NCBI GenBank assembly: GCA_964534275.1
Contig: CAZHQG010000011.1
Span: forward strand, 51,548 to 115,547
Source of the DNA: HRBIN30 sp964534275
Lineage (GTDB): Bacteria; Desulfobacterota; Binatia; HRBIN30
Reading direction: 5' to 3'
Length of the DNA: 64,000 nucleotides
The notes below the pieces were generated by a model. The model worked only from the letters and a program-made list of their open reading frames with translations, made no database searches and was not told the DNA's origin. Position numbers and translations under genes: made by a program. This document shows, in pieces, positions 25,002-33,536 of this stretch (within the stretch, counting starts at the first letter, position 1; each line of letters opens with the position of its first letter).

Positions 25002-26380
25002 GCAAGGGATTTCCGAGAGCGTGCGCGGAACCGCAACCGGATCGGGATTCCGTTCCAGCCAAAGTGCTCGCGTAGTTCGTTTTCCAGATACCTCGTGTAC
25101 GAGGAAGGGATATGCTCGGGGTGGCTCGTGAAAATCGTGAATGTTGGCGGCATGATCCCCGTTTGGGCGATGTAGTAAAAGCGCACGTTCTTGCCACGCA
25201 CGCTGGGGGCCGGGCGCGCACGTGTCGCTGCCTGGAGACAGGAGTTGAGCCTAGCTGTGGGGGGTTGTTTCCGGGCGGCGCGATACAGCGCAGTAACCAA
25301 CGGGAAAAGCTTGTCCACGCCCGTGCCGGTCACGGCGGAGATAAAAGCAGCGGGCACAGAAGCAAATGCAGGATATTCGCTGGCAACGCGCTCGCGATAC
25401 GCGCTCACCTTGCGCGCGGCGGGGGCAACCAGGTCCCACTTGTTGAACACCAGGGCTAGAGCTTTTCCGCGCTCTAGAACCTGCGCGGCGAGGCGCGCGT
25501 CTTGATCGGTCATGCCCTCCACCGCGTCGATCAGCAAAAGAACCACATGGGCTCTTTCGATTGCGCGAAATGCCCTTACAACGCTGGCACGTTCGATGAT
25601 CTCTCGCACCCGAGGACGGCGGCGGATTCCTGCAGTGTCGATAAACAGGAAGCACTGATCTCCCCGGGTCACGAGCGTGTCGATCGCGTCGCGTGTAGTT
25701 CCCGGCTGGTCGTTTACGATCGCTCGCTGATAGCCGGCAATCGCGTTCAGCAGAGAAGACTTCCCGACGTTCGGGCGGCCGACAATTGCAACGGCAACAG
25801 CGCTCTCGAGATCGGGCGGTGCCTGCGCTTCCTCCATGGCGGAGGGCAGCAAGCCTACGACGCGCTCGATCAGTTCGGCCACACCGTGGCCGTGCTCGGC
25901 GGACACGGGTAGCGGGTCAGCGATGCCCAAAGCAAAAAACTCTGCAGTATTCGATTCGAGCTTGGGGTCGTCGAGTTTGTTGACCACGTACACAACCGGT
26001 TTCTCGAGCGAGCGCAGGCGTCGAACCAGGTCAGCATCCAACGGGTTGAGACCTTCGCGACCATCGAAAAGAGCCACCACCACGTCCGCCTCTTCGGCCG
26101 CTAGCCACGTTTGCTCTTGGACGGCCCGTGCGATGTCGCTCTGGGCTTGCTCGTCCACGCCTCCCGTGTCCACAAGCAGTACCTCGCGGCCGTCCAAGTT
26201 GACCACGGCGACATTGCGATCCCGCGTGACCCCTGGCTGCTCGTCGACGATGGCTTGCCGCTTGCCCACGAGGCGGTTGAACAGGGTGGACTTTCCCGCA
26301 TTCGGCCGGCCCACGAGGGTAACGACCGGGAGCCTTTTAGACACGGGAAAAGTTTTGGATGGTAAAGCAAACGCTTCCAT
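24977..26380 (-). CDS. der: Ribosome biogenesis GTPase Der (EngA)
   Basis: About 467 residues. Two tandem GTPase domains with P-loops GRPNAGKST and GRPNVGKSS, G3 motifs DTGG and DTAG, and NKLD/NKWD, followed by a KH-like C-terminal domain (PPTFTIFTSHPEHIPSSYTRYLENELREHFGWNGIPIRL). Needed for assembly of the 50S subunit. Start uncertain: ATG at 26380 or GTG at 26344, which would begin SKRLPVVTLVGRPNAGKS, closer to the family norm; neither has a strong ribosome site. Confidence 0.95.
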   Translation of the reverse strand: MEAFALPSKTFPVSKRLPVVTLVGRPNAGKSTLFNRLVGKRQAIVDEQPGVTRDRNVAVVNLDGREVLLVDTGGVDEQAQSDIARAVQEQTWLAAEEADVVVALFDGREGLNPLDADLVRRLRSLEKPVVYVVNKLDDPKLESNTAEFFALGIADPLPVSAEHGHGVAELIERVVGLLPSAMEEAQAPPDLESAVAVAIVGRPNVGKSSLLNAIAGYQRAIVNDQPGTTRDAIDTLVTRGDQCFLFIDTAGIRRRPRVREIIERASVVRAFRAIERAHVVLLLIDAVEGMTDQDARLAAQVLERGKALALVFNKWDLVAPAARKVSAYRERVASEYPAFASVPAAFISAVTGTGVDKLFPLVTALYRAARKQPPTARLNSCLQAATRARPAPSVRGKNVRFYYIAQTGIMPPTFTIFTSHPEHIPSSYTRYLENELREHFGWNGIPIRLRFRARSRKSLAHRMPAAR

Positions 26381-26436
26381 TTGGCCAAACAAACGCTGGA
26401 CCGTACTGAAGTAAGTGGATGAACTTGTAGCCGAGG

Positions 26437-28686
26437 TCAGGGTTGCTTTGCCAGTTGCGGTTCTGCGTCGAAAGGGAGCCACACGGAGAAGGTGGTGCCA
26501 TGTCCAACCTGGCTTTCCACGTGGATGGTGCCACCCAGTAGCTCCACGAGACGCTGAACGATGTAGAGACCCAATCCTACGCCGCCGTGCCGTCGGGTGG
26601 ATGAGCTGTCCGCCTGCCAAAATGGCTCGAAAATGTGTGGCAACGCTTCAGGAGGAATACCAATTCCAGTGTCAGTCACGAGAAATTCGATTCCGTCTTT
26701 CCCGGCTCGCGCGCGTACGGAAACCGATCCGTGCTCGGTGAATTTCACGGCGTTGCCGATGAGGTTCTTGAGGATAACCGCCACCTTGATCGGGTCGGTG
26801 CGCAGGGGCGGCAGCTCACCGACGACTTGGAACTCAAGCTCGACGCCAGGCTTGTTCCACGTCCCCCGCGCTTCTTCTTCGATCTGTTGCAGGAAAGCGC
26901 GCACGTCCAGCGTTTCGCGGTGCACGGACACCTGCCTGGCTTCGAGGCGGCTGAAGTCGAGCGTCATGGTAATGAGTTCGAGTAGGTGCTGTGCACTTGC
27001 TTGAGCCCGTTTGAGGACATCTAGTTGCTCCTCGGTGAGACTCCCGAACGTGCCATCGAGGAGGAGACTCCCGTATCCGAGAATGACGTTCAAAGGGGTC
27101 CGGAGTTCGTGCGACATCGTAGCAACAAATTCGGACTTGATTCGGCTGGCTCGTTCCAGGTCCTCCATGAGCCGGGCATTTTCAAGCGCCAGGGCAGCCA
27201 GATGGGCGATACCGGCGGCCACACGGTCGGAGGTGTCATCCGTCGCCAAGGGGCGGTCTCGGTAACCCGTGGATACAATCGCGGCTAGTTGGCCGCGCGG
27301 GCGAATGCCAATCGACAGGAATTCTTTGAAGCCAAAGCGTTCCGCGAGTTTTTCCCAGGCAAATTTCGGTGGGCTTGGAAGGCGGAACCGATAAACGGGG
27401 TGCTCGTTCAAGCCGCGATACATTGGAGCAATGTCGTTCGGGCGCGCCACAAACATCTTAAGTTCCTCTACCGCATCTGGCCGCATGCCCGTCGCAACGA
27501 GGAGTTCGAAGGCTTGTTTTTCCTCGTTCCATACGTAGCCGAGGCAGAACTCGGTACCGAGGAACTCTTGAGTGAGGTGACACACGCGCTCCAGCGTTTC
27601 GCGGATGTCTCGACTGCCCAACAACACTTCCCCCGTACGCGCCAGTGCGTGCGCAACTTGGATCTCGCGTTGCTGTAAAAGTTCAGCTTGCTTGCGGTCG
27701 GTGATGTCCCAGGCAACGGCAACGACTCCGCCAACCTGGCCACGAGCATCGTACCACGGCTCAACGTGAGCGACGAAATGACGTTGTTCCCAGGGGAACT
27801 CATAGACAGCCGACTTCCCTTCCAAAGCATCCAAGTGCGCACGCAACGGAGGGAACTGTGGGTCCAAAGTAGGCAACAATTCCGTAAATCGCCGTCCGAT
27901 GAGGTCGGCGGGACGTTCCCCGGTTGGTAGGTTCGGCCCACCCAGGGCAGCGATAATCCGCAAGTCGCGATCTGTCATCCACAGCGCGATCGGGGACCGC
28001 CGTACCAGCAGGCCGAGCTGTTGCTCGGCTTGTTGCAGACGACCTCCACGCAGGAACACCTCGCGGCGAAGCCGCTCGGCTACGAAAGCGCCAGCTACGG
28101 AGAACACGCTTGCAACAAGGGGCCCGCCAAGCTGGTGCACCAGCGTATCGGGTCGAACCTCGCGCACCCCCAGCGCCAGGACACCGTAGTACAAGAGCAG
28201 CGTGTAGCTTGCCGCGATCGCCTGAAAGGTCGGTGCCCATGGGAAGAACAGCGCGGGAGCCAAGATTTTGAGGGAAAGGATCACTGCTGCTCCCGAAATC
28301 GTCGTACTCGGAACGAGGAACTGGGCAATGAGAACGAGCGTAAACAGGAAGTCCCCCAAAAGTAACAGCCTGGGCGCCCACCTCAGGGGGACCCATCGCC
28401 GCAAAGCTGCGAGCCCGAGGGGGATAGCAATCTCGACCAAATAAAGGGGTAACGACTCGTAAAATACCGGGCGGCGCACGAGCCACTCGACCGCACCGTA
28501 CAAAGCCACCGCACTGACGATGATCGCCGCCGTGGCCGGAATGACTTGCGCAGCTAGTTCTCCGCGATACTGCTCGAAGATCGCGGCTTCGTCAGAAGAA
28601 GGTGCAGAGACTGGATGACCAGCGAACCGGCGGTTGTGAGCGCCGAGCCGCGAACGCCACTTCTGGGTCACTACCGTGCTCGCCAC
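26437..28686 (-). CDS. Membrane sensor histidine kinase (TM-PAS-GAF-HisKA-HATPase)
   Basis: 749 residues. N-terminal membrane region with about six hydrophobic segments (residues ~45-220), a PAS domain (LLVRRSPIALWMTDRDLRIIAALGG to WDITDRKQAELLQQ), a GAF-like domain (~350-500), the H-box MSHELRTPLN, and an ATPase domain with N box LIGNAVKFTEHG, G1 DTGIGIPPEALPHIF and G2 GGVGLGLYI. Complete autokinase; input signal unknown and no adjacent response regulator. Start overlaps the end of the upstream crotonase gene by 16 bp, so an internal start is possible. Confidence 0.9.
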   Translation of the reverse strand: MASTVVTQKWRSRLGAHNRRFAGHPVSAPSSDEAAIFEQYRGELAAQVIPATAAIIVSAVALYGAVEWLVRRPVFYESLPLYLVEIAIPLGLAALRRWVPLRWAPRLLLLGDFLFTLVLIAQFLVPSTTISGAAVILSLKILAPALFFPWAPTFQAIAASYTLLLYYGVLALGVREVRPDTLVHQLGGPLVASVFSVAGAFVAERLRREVFLRGGRLQQAEQQLGLLVRRSPIALWMTDRDLRIIAALGGPNLPTGERPADLIGRRFTELLPTLDPQFPPLRAHLDALEGKSAVYEFPWEQRHFVAHVEPWYDARGQVGGVVAVAWDITDRKQAELLQQREIQVAHALARTGEVLLGSRDIRETLERVCHLTQEFLGTEFCLGYVWNEEKQAFELLVATGMRPDAVEELKMFVARPNDIAPMYRGLNEHPVYRFRLPSPPKFAWEKLAERFGFKEFLSIGIRPRGQLAAIVSTGYRDRPLATDDTSDRVAAGIAHLAALALENARLMEDLERASRIKSEFVATMSHELRTPLNVILGYGSLLLDGTFGSLTEEQLDVLKRAQASAQHLLELITMTLDFSRLEARQVSVHRETLDVRAFLQQIEEEARGTWNKPGVELEFQVVGELPPLRTDPIKVAVILKNLIGNAVKFTEHGSVSVRARAGKDGIEFLVTDTGIGIPPEALPHIFEPFWQADSSSTRRHGGVGLGLYIVQRLVELLGGTIHVESQVGHGTTFSVWLPFDAEPQLAKQP

Positions 28687-29474
28687 TCGGGTTTTCGTTT
28701 CTCGACGAACGCTCGAGGGCCCTCCTGGTGGTCTTCCGATTGCTCCACGACTTCCAAATAGGCGGCAGCAATTTCTTCAGCCTGAGGGATGGGAAGCCCC
28801 AACCCCTGTAAAATCGCCATTTTCGTGCCCCACACTGCAAGTGGCGCGTTGGTCAAGATCATCTCGGCAAGTTCGCGTGCGCGCGCCATCAGCCGCTCGT
28901 GCGGGACCACCTCCGTGACCAACCCGACCTCGTATGCGCGCTGGGCAGTCATGCGCTCGCGGCTCCCGAGGAGGGCCATGCGCAAGCAGACGGCAAGAGG
29001 CACACGACGAGCCATGTTGACCATCTCGTGCGACGACACGTACCCGATGGACACGTGCGGATCGACGAAATAGGCCCGCTCGGAAGCAATTGGAATATCG
29101 GCCTCGGTAACCAGATCGAGAGAAAAGCCAGCCACCACACCGTTCACTGCGGCAATCACCGGCTTGTGCACGCGTAGGCGCCGCGGCGTTGGCAGCTCGA
29201 CGATTCCTTCGATCATCGCAAGCTCGCGCCACCGGTCGGGCTTGACAAACCCGCCGGTGGCTAGCGACTCGACGTCGGCGCCACTGGAGAAGGCATCGCC
29301 CGCACCGGTAATGATGGCAACCCAAATGTCGGGGTCGCTCTTGACCCTACGCCAGCATTCGCGCAGCTCGTCTTTGAGCTGCTGATTCATCGCATTCTTT
29401 CGTTCGGGGCGATTGAGCGTGATGGTGGCAACACGGTTGTCCACTTCGAAGAGCACGGTTTGAAACTCGGACAT
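28671..29474 (-). CDS. Enoyl-CoA hydratase/isomerase family protein
   Basis: 267-residue crotonase-fold protein: ATITLNRPERKNAMN, oxyanion segment DAFSSGADVESL, AAVNGVVAGFSLDLVTEADIPIAS and C-terminal AFVEKRKPEW. The usual GGG(C/L)E loop is AGFSLDL, so the first catalytic acid of hydratases is absent and the reaction may be isomerisation, hydrolysis or another crotonase chemistry. Sits away from the other catabolic genes, coupled to the histidine kinase gene. ATG at 29474 has a purine-rich site (GAAGAGGAAG) upstream. Confidence 0.85.
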   Translation of the reverse strand: MSEFQTVLFEVDNRVATITLNRPERKNAMNQQLKDELRECWRRVKSDPDIWVAIITGAGDAFSSGADVESLATGGFVKPDRWRELAMIEGIVELPTPRRLRVHKPVIAAVNGVVAGFSLDLVTEADIPIASERAYFVDPHVSIGYVSSHEMVNMARRVPLAVCLRMALLGSRERMTAQRAYEVGLVTEVVPHERLMARARELAEMILTNAPLAVWGTKMAILQGLGLPIPQAEEIAAAYLEVVEQSEDHQEGPRAFVEKRKPEWRAR

Positions 29475-29834
29475 CGGTCTTCCTCTTCCTTGGTTTGAGA
29501 TTCACGGCGTGATGAGTTGGCCGCCCAACGGTACTTCTAATCAAAGCTATACGAATGGGAAAGCGCTCTTTCGTTTTGCGCGGTCATCGCGTGAACCCTC
29601 AAGTCCCATAGAGGCAAGGTGCTTCCGTTGATGAAACGCCGTGCCCGGGGGAACGGCAGGGACCAGCAGTGCCGGTGCACCAACTGCACTTTCCTTTGGG
29701 TTCCTGGCGTACTAAGAAGGCGCTTCATGAGTTCGGACGGACCGAGTCGTCTCGCTCTCAAGTACGTGCGAGTATAGGTCCCGTCTTGCTCCGGTTACAC
29801 CGCTGCCCGGGCAAGGCGGGCAGGAGGTGTGACC
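29475..29834. other. 360-bp divergent intergenic region before mgtE
   Basis: Lies between a minus-strand crotonase gene and plus-strand mgtE. Holds the promoters of both in principle; no convincing -35/-10 pair and no recognisable Mg-sensing leader (M-box) sequence was found. Only the AGGAGG ribosome site of mgtE (29822-29827) is clear. Confidence 0.5.
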
Positions 29835-31217
29835 ATGGCTCCAGCAATTACTGGCCCCGAAATGTCGCGTGAACCGGGTTCCTCGAGCAACCATGCCTTG
29901 GACCTGGTTGGCGAGGAACTGGACGCCAAAGAACTTCTGGCCGCGTGGCCCGTTTTATCTGCGGAGGATCGCCGGCGCGCGTTCGCTCTCCTGCCCCGGC
30001 CCGAGGCTGAAGACTTGTTCCTTGCGTTGCCGACAAGGGATCAGGCCGAGCTCATTCTCAGTTTGCCGGTGGCGGAGCGCCGGTCGTGGATGCGCTTGCT
30101 ACCACCGGACGACGCTGCCGACTTGATCCAGCATGTACCGAAGGAGGAGCGCGAAGTGCTGTTGTCGTTGCTTGACGACGCGACGCGCTCGCAAGTCAGC
30201 GGGTTGTTGGCCTATGCCGAAGATGCTGCAGGGGGGCTCATGAATCCCCACTATGCTCGGCTCCGGCCGGATATGACGGTTACCGAGGCGATTACATATT
30301 TACGCAAGTATGCCGCCGAGCATCGGGACACTACGTATTACGCCTACGTTCTGGACGACGACCAGCGCTTGCTTGGAGTTCTGTCGTTCCGCGAGTTGTT
30401 TGCAGCCGGTCCGAATCAACGGGTCGCCGACTGCATGCGTACGGACGTTGTGTCGATCACCGAAGACCAGGACCAGGAAGCCGTGAGCCGCTTATTTCAG
30501 CAGCATCACTTTCTGGCGCTTCCCGTGGTCGACCAAGAAGGCCGTATGAAGGGCGTGGTGACCATCGACGACATCGTCGACGTGCTGCAAGAAGAGGCAA
30601 CCGAGGACATTCAGAAAATCGGTGGTAGCGAAGCACTGGACGCTCCGTACTGGGAGACCGACTTTCTGTCCATGGTGCGCAAGCGGGGCATGTGGCTTGC
30701 GGTCTTGTTCCTCGGGGAGAGCCTGACCGCCACAGCCATGGGGTACTTCGAAGAGGAGATTGCCCGCGCTGTGGTGTTAGCGCTGTTCGTGCCGCTGATC
30801 ATCAGTAGTGGTGGAAACTCCGGCTCGCAGGCGTCCACGTTGGTCATTCGTGCAATGGCCCTTGGAGAAGTGCGCTTACGGGACTGGTTGCGAGTGCTTC
30901 TCCGCGAGCTGGCTTCTGGCTTAGCGTTGGGTGCCATCTTGGCTGCAATTGGCTTGCTTCGGATCGGTGTTTGGCAGTGGGCGTTTGGAATCTACGGGGA
31001 TCACTGGGGTTTGATCGCCGTCACTGTAGGACTAAGCCTCATTGGTGTCGTGACTTGGGGGACGCTGATGGGATCCATGCTCCCCTTCGTCTTGCGCTGG
31101 CTCGGCTTCGATCCCGCCAGTGCATCGGCGCCGTTCGTGGCGACTTTGGTCGACGTCACCGGGCTCGTGATTTACTTCACCGTGGCAAGCTTGATCCTCC
31201 GCGGCACGCTCCTGTGA
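29835..31217 (+). CDS. mgtE: Magnesium transporter MgtE
   Basis: 460 residues. N-terminal superhelical domain (LSAEDRRRAFALLPRPEAEDLF, RLLPPDDAADLIQHVPKEEREVLLSLLD), two CBS domains (GGLMNPHYARLRPDMTVTEAI; VADCMRTDVVSITEDQDQEAVSRLF), and five C-terminal membrane helices with the ion-pore signature SSGGNSGSQASTLVIRAMALGE. Mg2+ channel gated by cytosolic Mg2+ binding. ATG at 29835 follows AGGAGG with 7-nt spacing. Confidence 0.96.
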   Translation: MAPAITGPEMSREPGSSSNHALDLVGEELDAKELLAAWPVLSAEDRRRAFALLPRPEAEDLFLALPTRDQAELILSLPVAERRSWMRLLPPDDAADLIQHVPKEEREVLLSLLDDATRSQVSGLLAYAEDAAGGLMNPHYARLRPDMTVTEAITYLRKYAAEHRDTTYYAYVLDDDQRLLGVLSFRELFAAGPNQRVADCMRTDVVSITEDQDQEAVSRLFQQHHFLALPVVDQEGRMKGVVTIDDIVDVLQEEATEDIQKIGGSEALDAPYWETDFLSMVRKRGMWLAVLFLGESLTATAMGYFEEEIARAVVLALFVPLIISSGGNSGSQASTLVIRAMALGEVRLRDWLRVLLRELASGLALGAILAAIGLLRIGVWQWAFGIYGDHWGLIAVTVGLSLIGVVTWGTLMGSMLPFVLRWLGFDPASASAPFVATLVDVTGLVIYFTVASLILRGTLL

Positions 31218-31375
31218 ACGGGGGTGCTCCGCGTGCAACAGACGAACGCACCAAGCGTTGTCTCTTCGTTTTGGGCGGCGTTTATCGTGCCGAACAACGC
31301 CGGCGGAGTTCCGCATAAGACATAGGGCGGGCTGTGTCCCGGCGGGATGCGAGATTTGTCCAGCAATCTCCTCGT

Positions 31376-31497
31376 CCCGATACAATCGCCGAAACCCTTG
31401 TGGCACAAGGCATTCCGAGTACTGGCGACTGTTTGGTGACCGAAATTGCGAAAACGGCCTTCTGACGAGACGGTTGTTTTGTGGGCGCTCTGCGAAG
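31376..31497. repeat. Diverged copy of the integrative element's right end, lying outside its left end
   Basis: Aligns without gaps (constant offset 5599) to 36975-37096, the inner side of the right end: roughly two thirds of bases match, including CCTTGTGGCACAAGG (right copy CCTTGTGGGACAAGG) and the CTTCTGAC/CGGTTGTTT block. The TGGTAGC pair of the right copy is degraded here. Together with the adjoining 59-bp perfect repeat this makes a ~180-bp homology. Interpreted as the remnant of an earlier related element at the same tRNA. Confidence 0.65.
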
Positions 31498-31556
31498 ATC
31501 AAGGAAATAGAAGTGCCCTCGGTGCGATTCGAACGCACGACCCCAGGATTAGGAAT
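31498..31556. repeat. Left attachment site (attL-like): duplicated 3' part of tRNA-Arg
   Basis: 59-bp perfect direct repeat of 37097-37155. Contains the tRNA-Arg(CCT) sequence from the discriminator base to the anticodon loop plus 16 bp beyond the 3' end. It stops matching inside the anticodon stem, so this copy is not a functional tRNA gene. Confidence 0.9.
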
Positions 31557-31673
31557 GCTCCTGGGCAAGTGCAGCAGAAGTCATTCCAGTGCATCTACGG
31601 AACGGAACGCAAGCAGCTTCGAACGGAAAATGCGTTAAATCGCACTACGATAACATGACCGCATCGATTCTGG

Positions 31674-31787
31674 TGGTAGCAGTTTGGTAGCTAGGCACGG
31701 CGTTGACCCCAGGATAATCAATCCAGGGGCTTCGAAAAACGCTCGACGGTTCAACCCCTTAGCGGGGCTGCTACCATGGAGCTACCA
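31674..31787. promoter_or_regulatory. Paired TGGTAGC / GCTACCA boxes, candidate integrase arm sites (left)
   Basis: TGGTAGC at 31674-31680 and 31685-31691, and the inverted form GCTACCA at 31770-31776 and 31781-31787. Within each pair the boxes start exactly 11 bp apart, about one helical turn. The same 11-bp pair occurs near the right end at 37022-37039. Position and spacing fit arm-type sites of a tyrosine integrase or excisionase sites. Confidence 0.6.
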
Positions 31788-31813
31788 TCACGGGCGGCCC
31801 TGAGAGGCGACAA

Positions 31814-32236
31814 ATGACGACGAAACGCGACACTGTAAGCGCACTGAGCCCCCAGCAGGAGCTTGCGCTTGACCTGTTCGCCACGGGCAAGACGGTGACC
31901 CAGGTTGCCGAAGCCCTCGGTGTGAGCCGGCAGACTGCGAGCAAGTGGCTGAACCACAACCGGGACTTCCGGGAGGCCCTTCGGGAACGACGACGTGAGC
32001 AGTGGCAGCAGTGGCAATCACGGCTCCTAGCCCTCGTGCCCGAGGCCCTCGATACCGTGGCGACGTTGCTCAAGGACGGCACCCCCCAGGAGAGGCGCTG
32101 GGCAGCCCAGTACATCCTGCAAGCGGCTGGGCTTAAGTACGAGCCCGAGGCCGAGGAGGACCCTCGGGACAAGCTGCCCCCGTCGCTTAGGGAGTGGCCC
32201 AACGCCATTATCCTGCCCGGGCGGCGGCGTTCGTAG
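31814..32236 (+). CDS. HTH protein of phBC6A51/terminase small-subunit-like type
   Basis: 140 residues. N-terminal homeodomain-like HTH (LSPQQELALDLFATGKTVTQVAEALGVSRQTASKWLNHN) then a helical segment (DFREALRERRREQWQQWQSRLLALVPEALDTVATLLKDG) of the kind seen in phage TerS-like proteins, and a basic, disordered tail. Could be a DNA-recognition subunit for packaging or a regulator. First gene inside the left end; no large terminase subunit accompanies it, as in phage satellites that redirect helper packaging. Function inferred from fold only. Confidence 0.75.
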   Translation: MTTKRDTVSALSPQQELALDLFATGKTVTQVAEALGVSRQTASKWLNHNRDFREALRERRREQWQQWQSRLLALVPEALDTVATLLKDGTPQERRWAAQYILQAAGLKYEPEAEEDPRDKLPPSLREWPNAIILPGRRRS

Positions 32237-32275
32237 CCGGGCTTAAGCCCCCGAGCGGGTGACGGCTGCGGCTGT

Positions 32276-32392
32276 AACTTCACTTCTACAACCCCACCTA
32301 TAGGGTAGAAGTGAAGTTTGGCTGTTCGGGGCGACGGTGGCGGGGCACCGTAACTTCACTTCTACAGCTTCACCTAGGGTAGAAGTGAAGTT
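32276..32392. repeat. Two long palindromic repeats (R1, R2) in intergenic region
   Basis: R1 32276-32318: AACTTCACTTCTAC and its inverted partner GTAGAAGTGAAGTT with a 15-nt centre. R2 32352-32392: same arms with centre containing CCTAGG. They start 76 bp apart. The reverse complement of R2 is nearly identical to the in-gene copy at 34751-34790, so R2 is in opposite orientation. Lie just after the HTH gene in an otherwise gene-free 530-bp stretch (32237-32768); may be an origin, operator cluster or REP-like unit. Confidence 0.85.
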
Positions 32393-32682
32393 TCGGCTTC
32401 TCGGCACCAAGGCATCGAGGCCGAGCGGGTGCACCCAGCGGGCTTAGTCGTGCTCTCCAACGTCATGGGGGCAGGTGGGAGAGCCCAACGTGCCCCCTGG
32501 GTGCGACGTGCTTCCTGTCACATCGGCTGCGAGCCGTCAAGCATCGACTTCCGAGGCTGGGTAGTGCGTGCGGGATATCGCACAGCGAGGCTCCAAGGCC
32601 GAACATCGGGCTGCAATACCAAGCCCGGAAACCCGCACCAGGAGCGGCTTTCCGCATCGTCGGAATCGCGCAGGAAATATTG

Positions 32683-32725
32683 TTGAAAAACGCACCTTCG
32701 CGTGGTAGTAGCTGACATCGTCAGC
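32683..32725 (+). promoter_or_regulatory. Candidate promoter with perfect palindrome before excisionase-like gene
   Basis: TTGAAA (32683-32688), 17-bp spacer, TAGTAG (32706-32711), followed by the perfect inverted repeat GCTGAC-ATC-GTCAGC (32711-32725) overlapping the expected start point. The layout suits repression of the leftmost genes by an element-encoded HTH protein. Upstream sequence 32393-32680 shows no gene. Confidence 0.4.
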
Positions 32726-32768
32726 CGATAAGTCGAAAAATTGCCACGGGAAGAATGAGGGGAAAACA

Positions 32769-32924
32769 ATGAAACTTCTTACCTTAAACGAAGTGGCGGA
32801 ACTGTTCCGGGTGCACCGGGGCACGGTGTACAAGTGGGCACGCAGCGGGAAGATTCGCGCGGTGCGTATCGCGTCGACATGGAGAATTCCACAAGAGGTA
32901 ATCGATGAGAAGTTGAAGGCGTAA
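32769..32924 (+). CDS. Excisionase-like small HTH protein
   Basis: 51 residues: MKLLTLNEVAELFRVHRGTV followed by YKWARSGKIRAVRIASTWRI and a short helical tail. This is the HTH_17/MerR-like excisionase fold: a winged helix that recognises DNA and, for tyrosine-integrase elements, bends attachment sites to favour excision. Start ATG is preceded by GAGGGGAAAACA. The most likely Xis or regulator of the element. Confidence 0.85.
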   Translation: MKLLTLNEVAELFRVHRGTVYKWARSGKIRAVRIASTWRIPQEVIDEKLKA

Positions 32925-32932
32925 AAAGAGAA

Positions 32933-32965
32933 GCCCCCGTGGTGACTGCCATCACCAACGGGGGC
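32933..32965 (-). terminator. Strong hairpin downstream of excisionase-like gene
   Basis: GCCCCCGT (32933-32940) pairs with ACGGGGGC (32958-32965), with an inner GGTGA/TCACC extension. On the plus strand there is no T-run; on the minus strand the stem is followed by TTCTCTTTTTAC, which would make a good intrinsic terminator for minus-strand transcription. It could instead insulate the two plus-strand gene groups. Confidence 0.5.
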
Positions 32966-33079
32966 GAGAACAATGCCGCGTGAACCGCGGCTCTCCGACA
33001 CCGGAACCAGTATTGGTTTCCGTGGCATATGTCAAGCACGATTTGCCCGCGGTTCCGCGGCGGAAAGGAGGTTTCCACC

Positions 33080-33310
33080 GTGGAACACATGATGATTTTC
33101 AGACACGACAAGTGGCGGCGGCTTAGCTGCGGGCGTGACTGGTGCCGCTGTACCCGCACCATGTTCGAGGACGGCGAAGGGCTCGTGCACTGCCCCTGCT
33201 CTGGGTGGCTGGTGCTCGAAGTGGAATTCCGCGGCTCAGAACTTGCCTTCGCGAACTGTCGGCGGTGCGGTGCCGGCACACGGGACATCCGGGAGGTGTG
33301 CAATGGCTGA
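33080..33310 (+). CDS. Small Cys-rich protein, probable zinc binder
   Basis: 76 residues with a GTG start preceded by AAAGGAGG. Not recognised as a named family. Cys pattern: CGRDWCRC, then CPC about 20 residues on, then CRRC and a final Cys near the C terminus, consistent with one or two zinc sites. Overlaps the following gene by 8 bp. Part of the coupled group that includes the ATPase, so a role in element replication or regulation is plausible but unproven. Confidence 0.6.
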   Translation: MEHMMIFRHDKWRRLSCGRDWCRCTRTMFEDGEGLVHCPCSGWLVLEVEFRGSELAFANCRRCGAGTRDIREVCNG

Positions 33311-33536
33311 GAAAGAAAAAGCCCCGATGTTCAACGAAGTGAACTATCGGAAGGCCATCTTCGCATTGGCCAAGGACGTGCGCGACGGGCTCTGGAACGG
33401 CCCGTTCGAGGCGCGGGTGCGGCTTTTGGCCCGTAGCTTCGACGTGCCCCGTCGGGCAGTACGGCGCGACGTTTGGGCACTTCTTGGGCGCACGGGCAAG
33501 CCCCCGAAAGCCGGCAAGCAGGAGAGCAAGCCATGA
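33303..33536 (+). CDS. Small basic protein of integrative element
   Basis: 77 residues: a helical segment (NYRKAIFALAKDVRDGLWN) and an HTH-like stretch (EARVRLLARSFDVPRRAVRRDVWALLGR) followed by a Lys-rich tail. The stop overlaps the ATPase start (ATGA), indicating coupled translation. Likely a DNA-binding accessory protein; no named family recognised. Confidence 0.65.
   Translation: MAEKEKAPMFNEVNYRKAIFALAKDVRDGLWNGPFEARVRLLARSFDVPRRAVRRDVWALLGRTGKPPKAGKQESKP

Noticed and set aside
29475..29834. Mg-sensing riboswitch (M-box) ahead of mgtE
   Set aside because: No recognisable conserved M-box segments were found in the leader.
31498..31560. A second tRNA-Arg gene at the left end of the element
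   Set aside because: Only the 3' part is present; identity stops in the anticodon stem and there is no acceptor 5' strand or D arm.
33029..33079. Longer start for the Cys-rich protein at 33029
   Set aside because: The GTG at 33080 has an AAAGGAGG site immediately upstream; the extension overlaps that site and looks non-coding.
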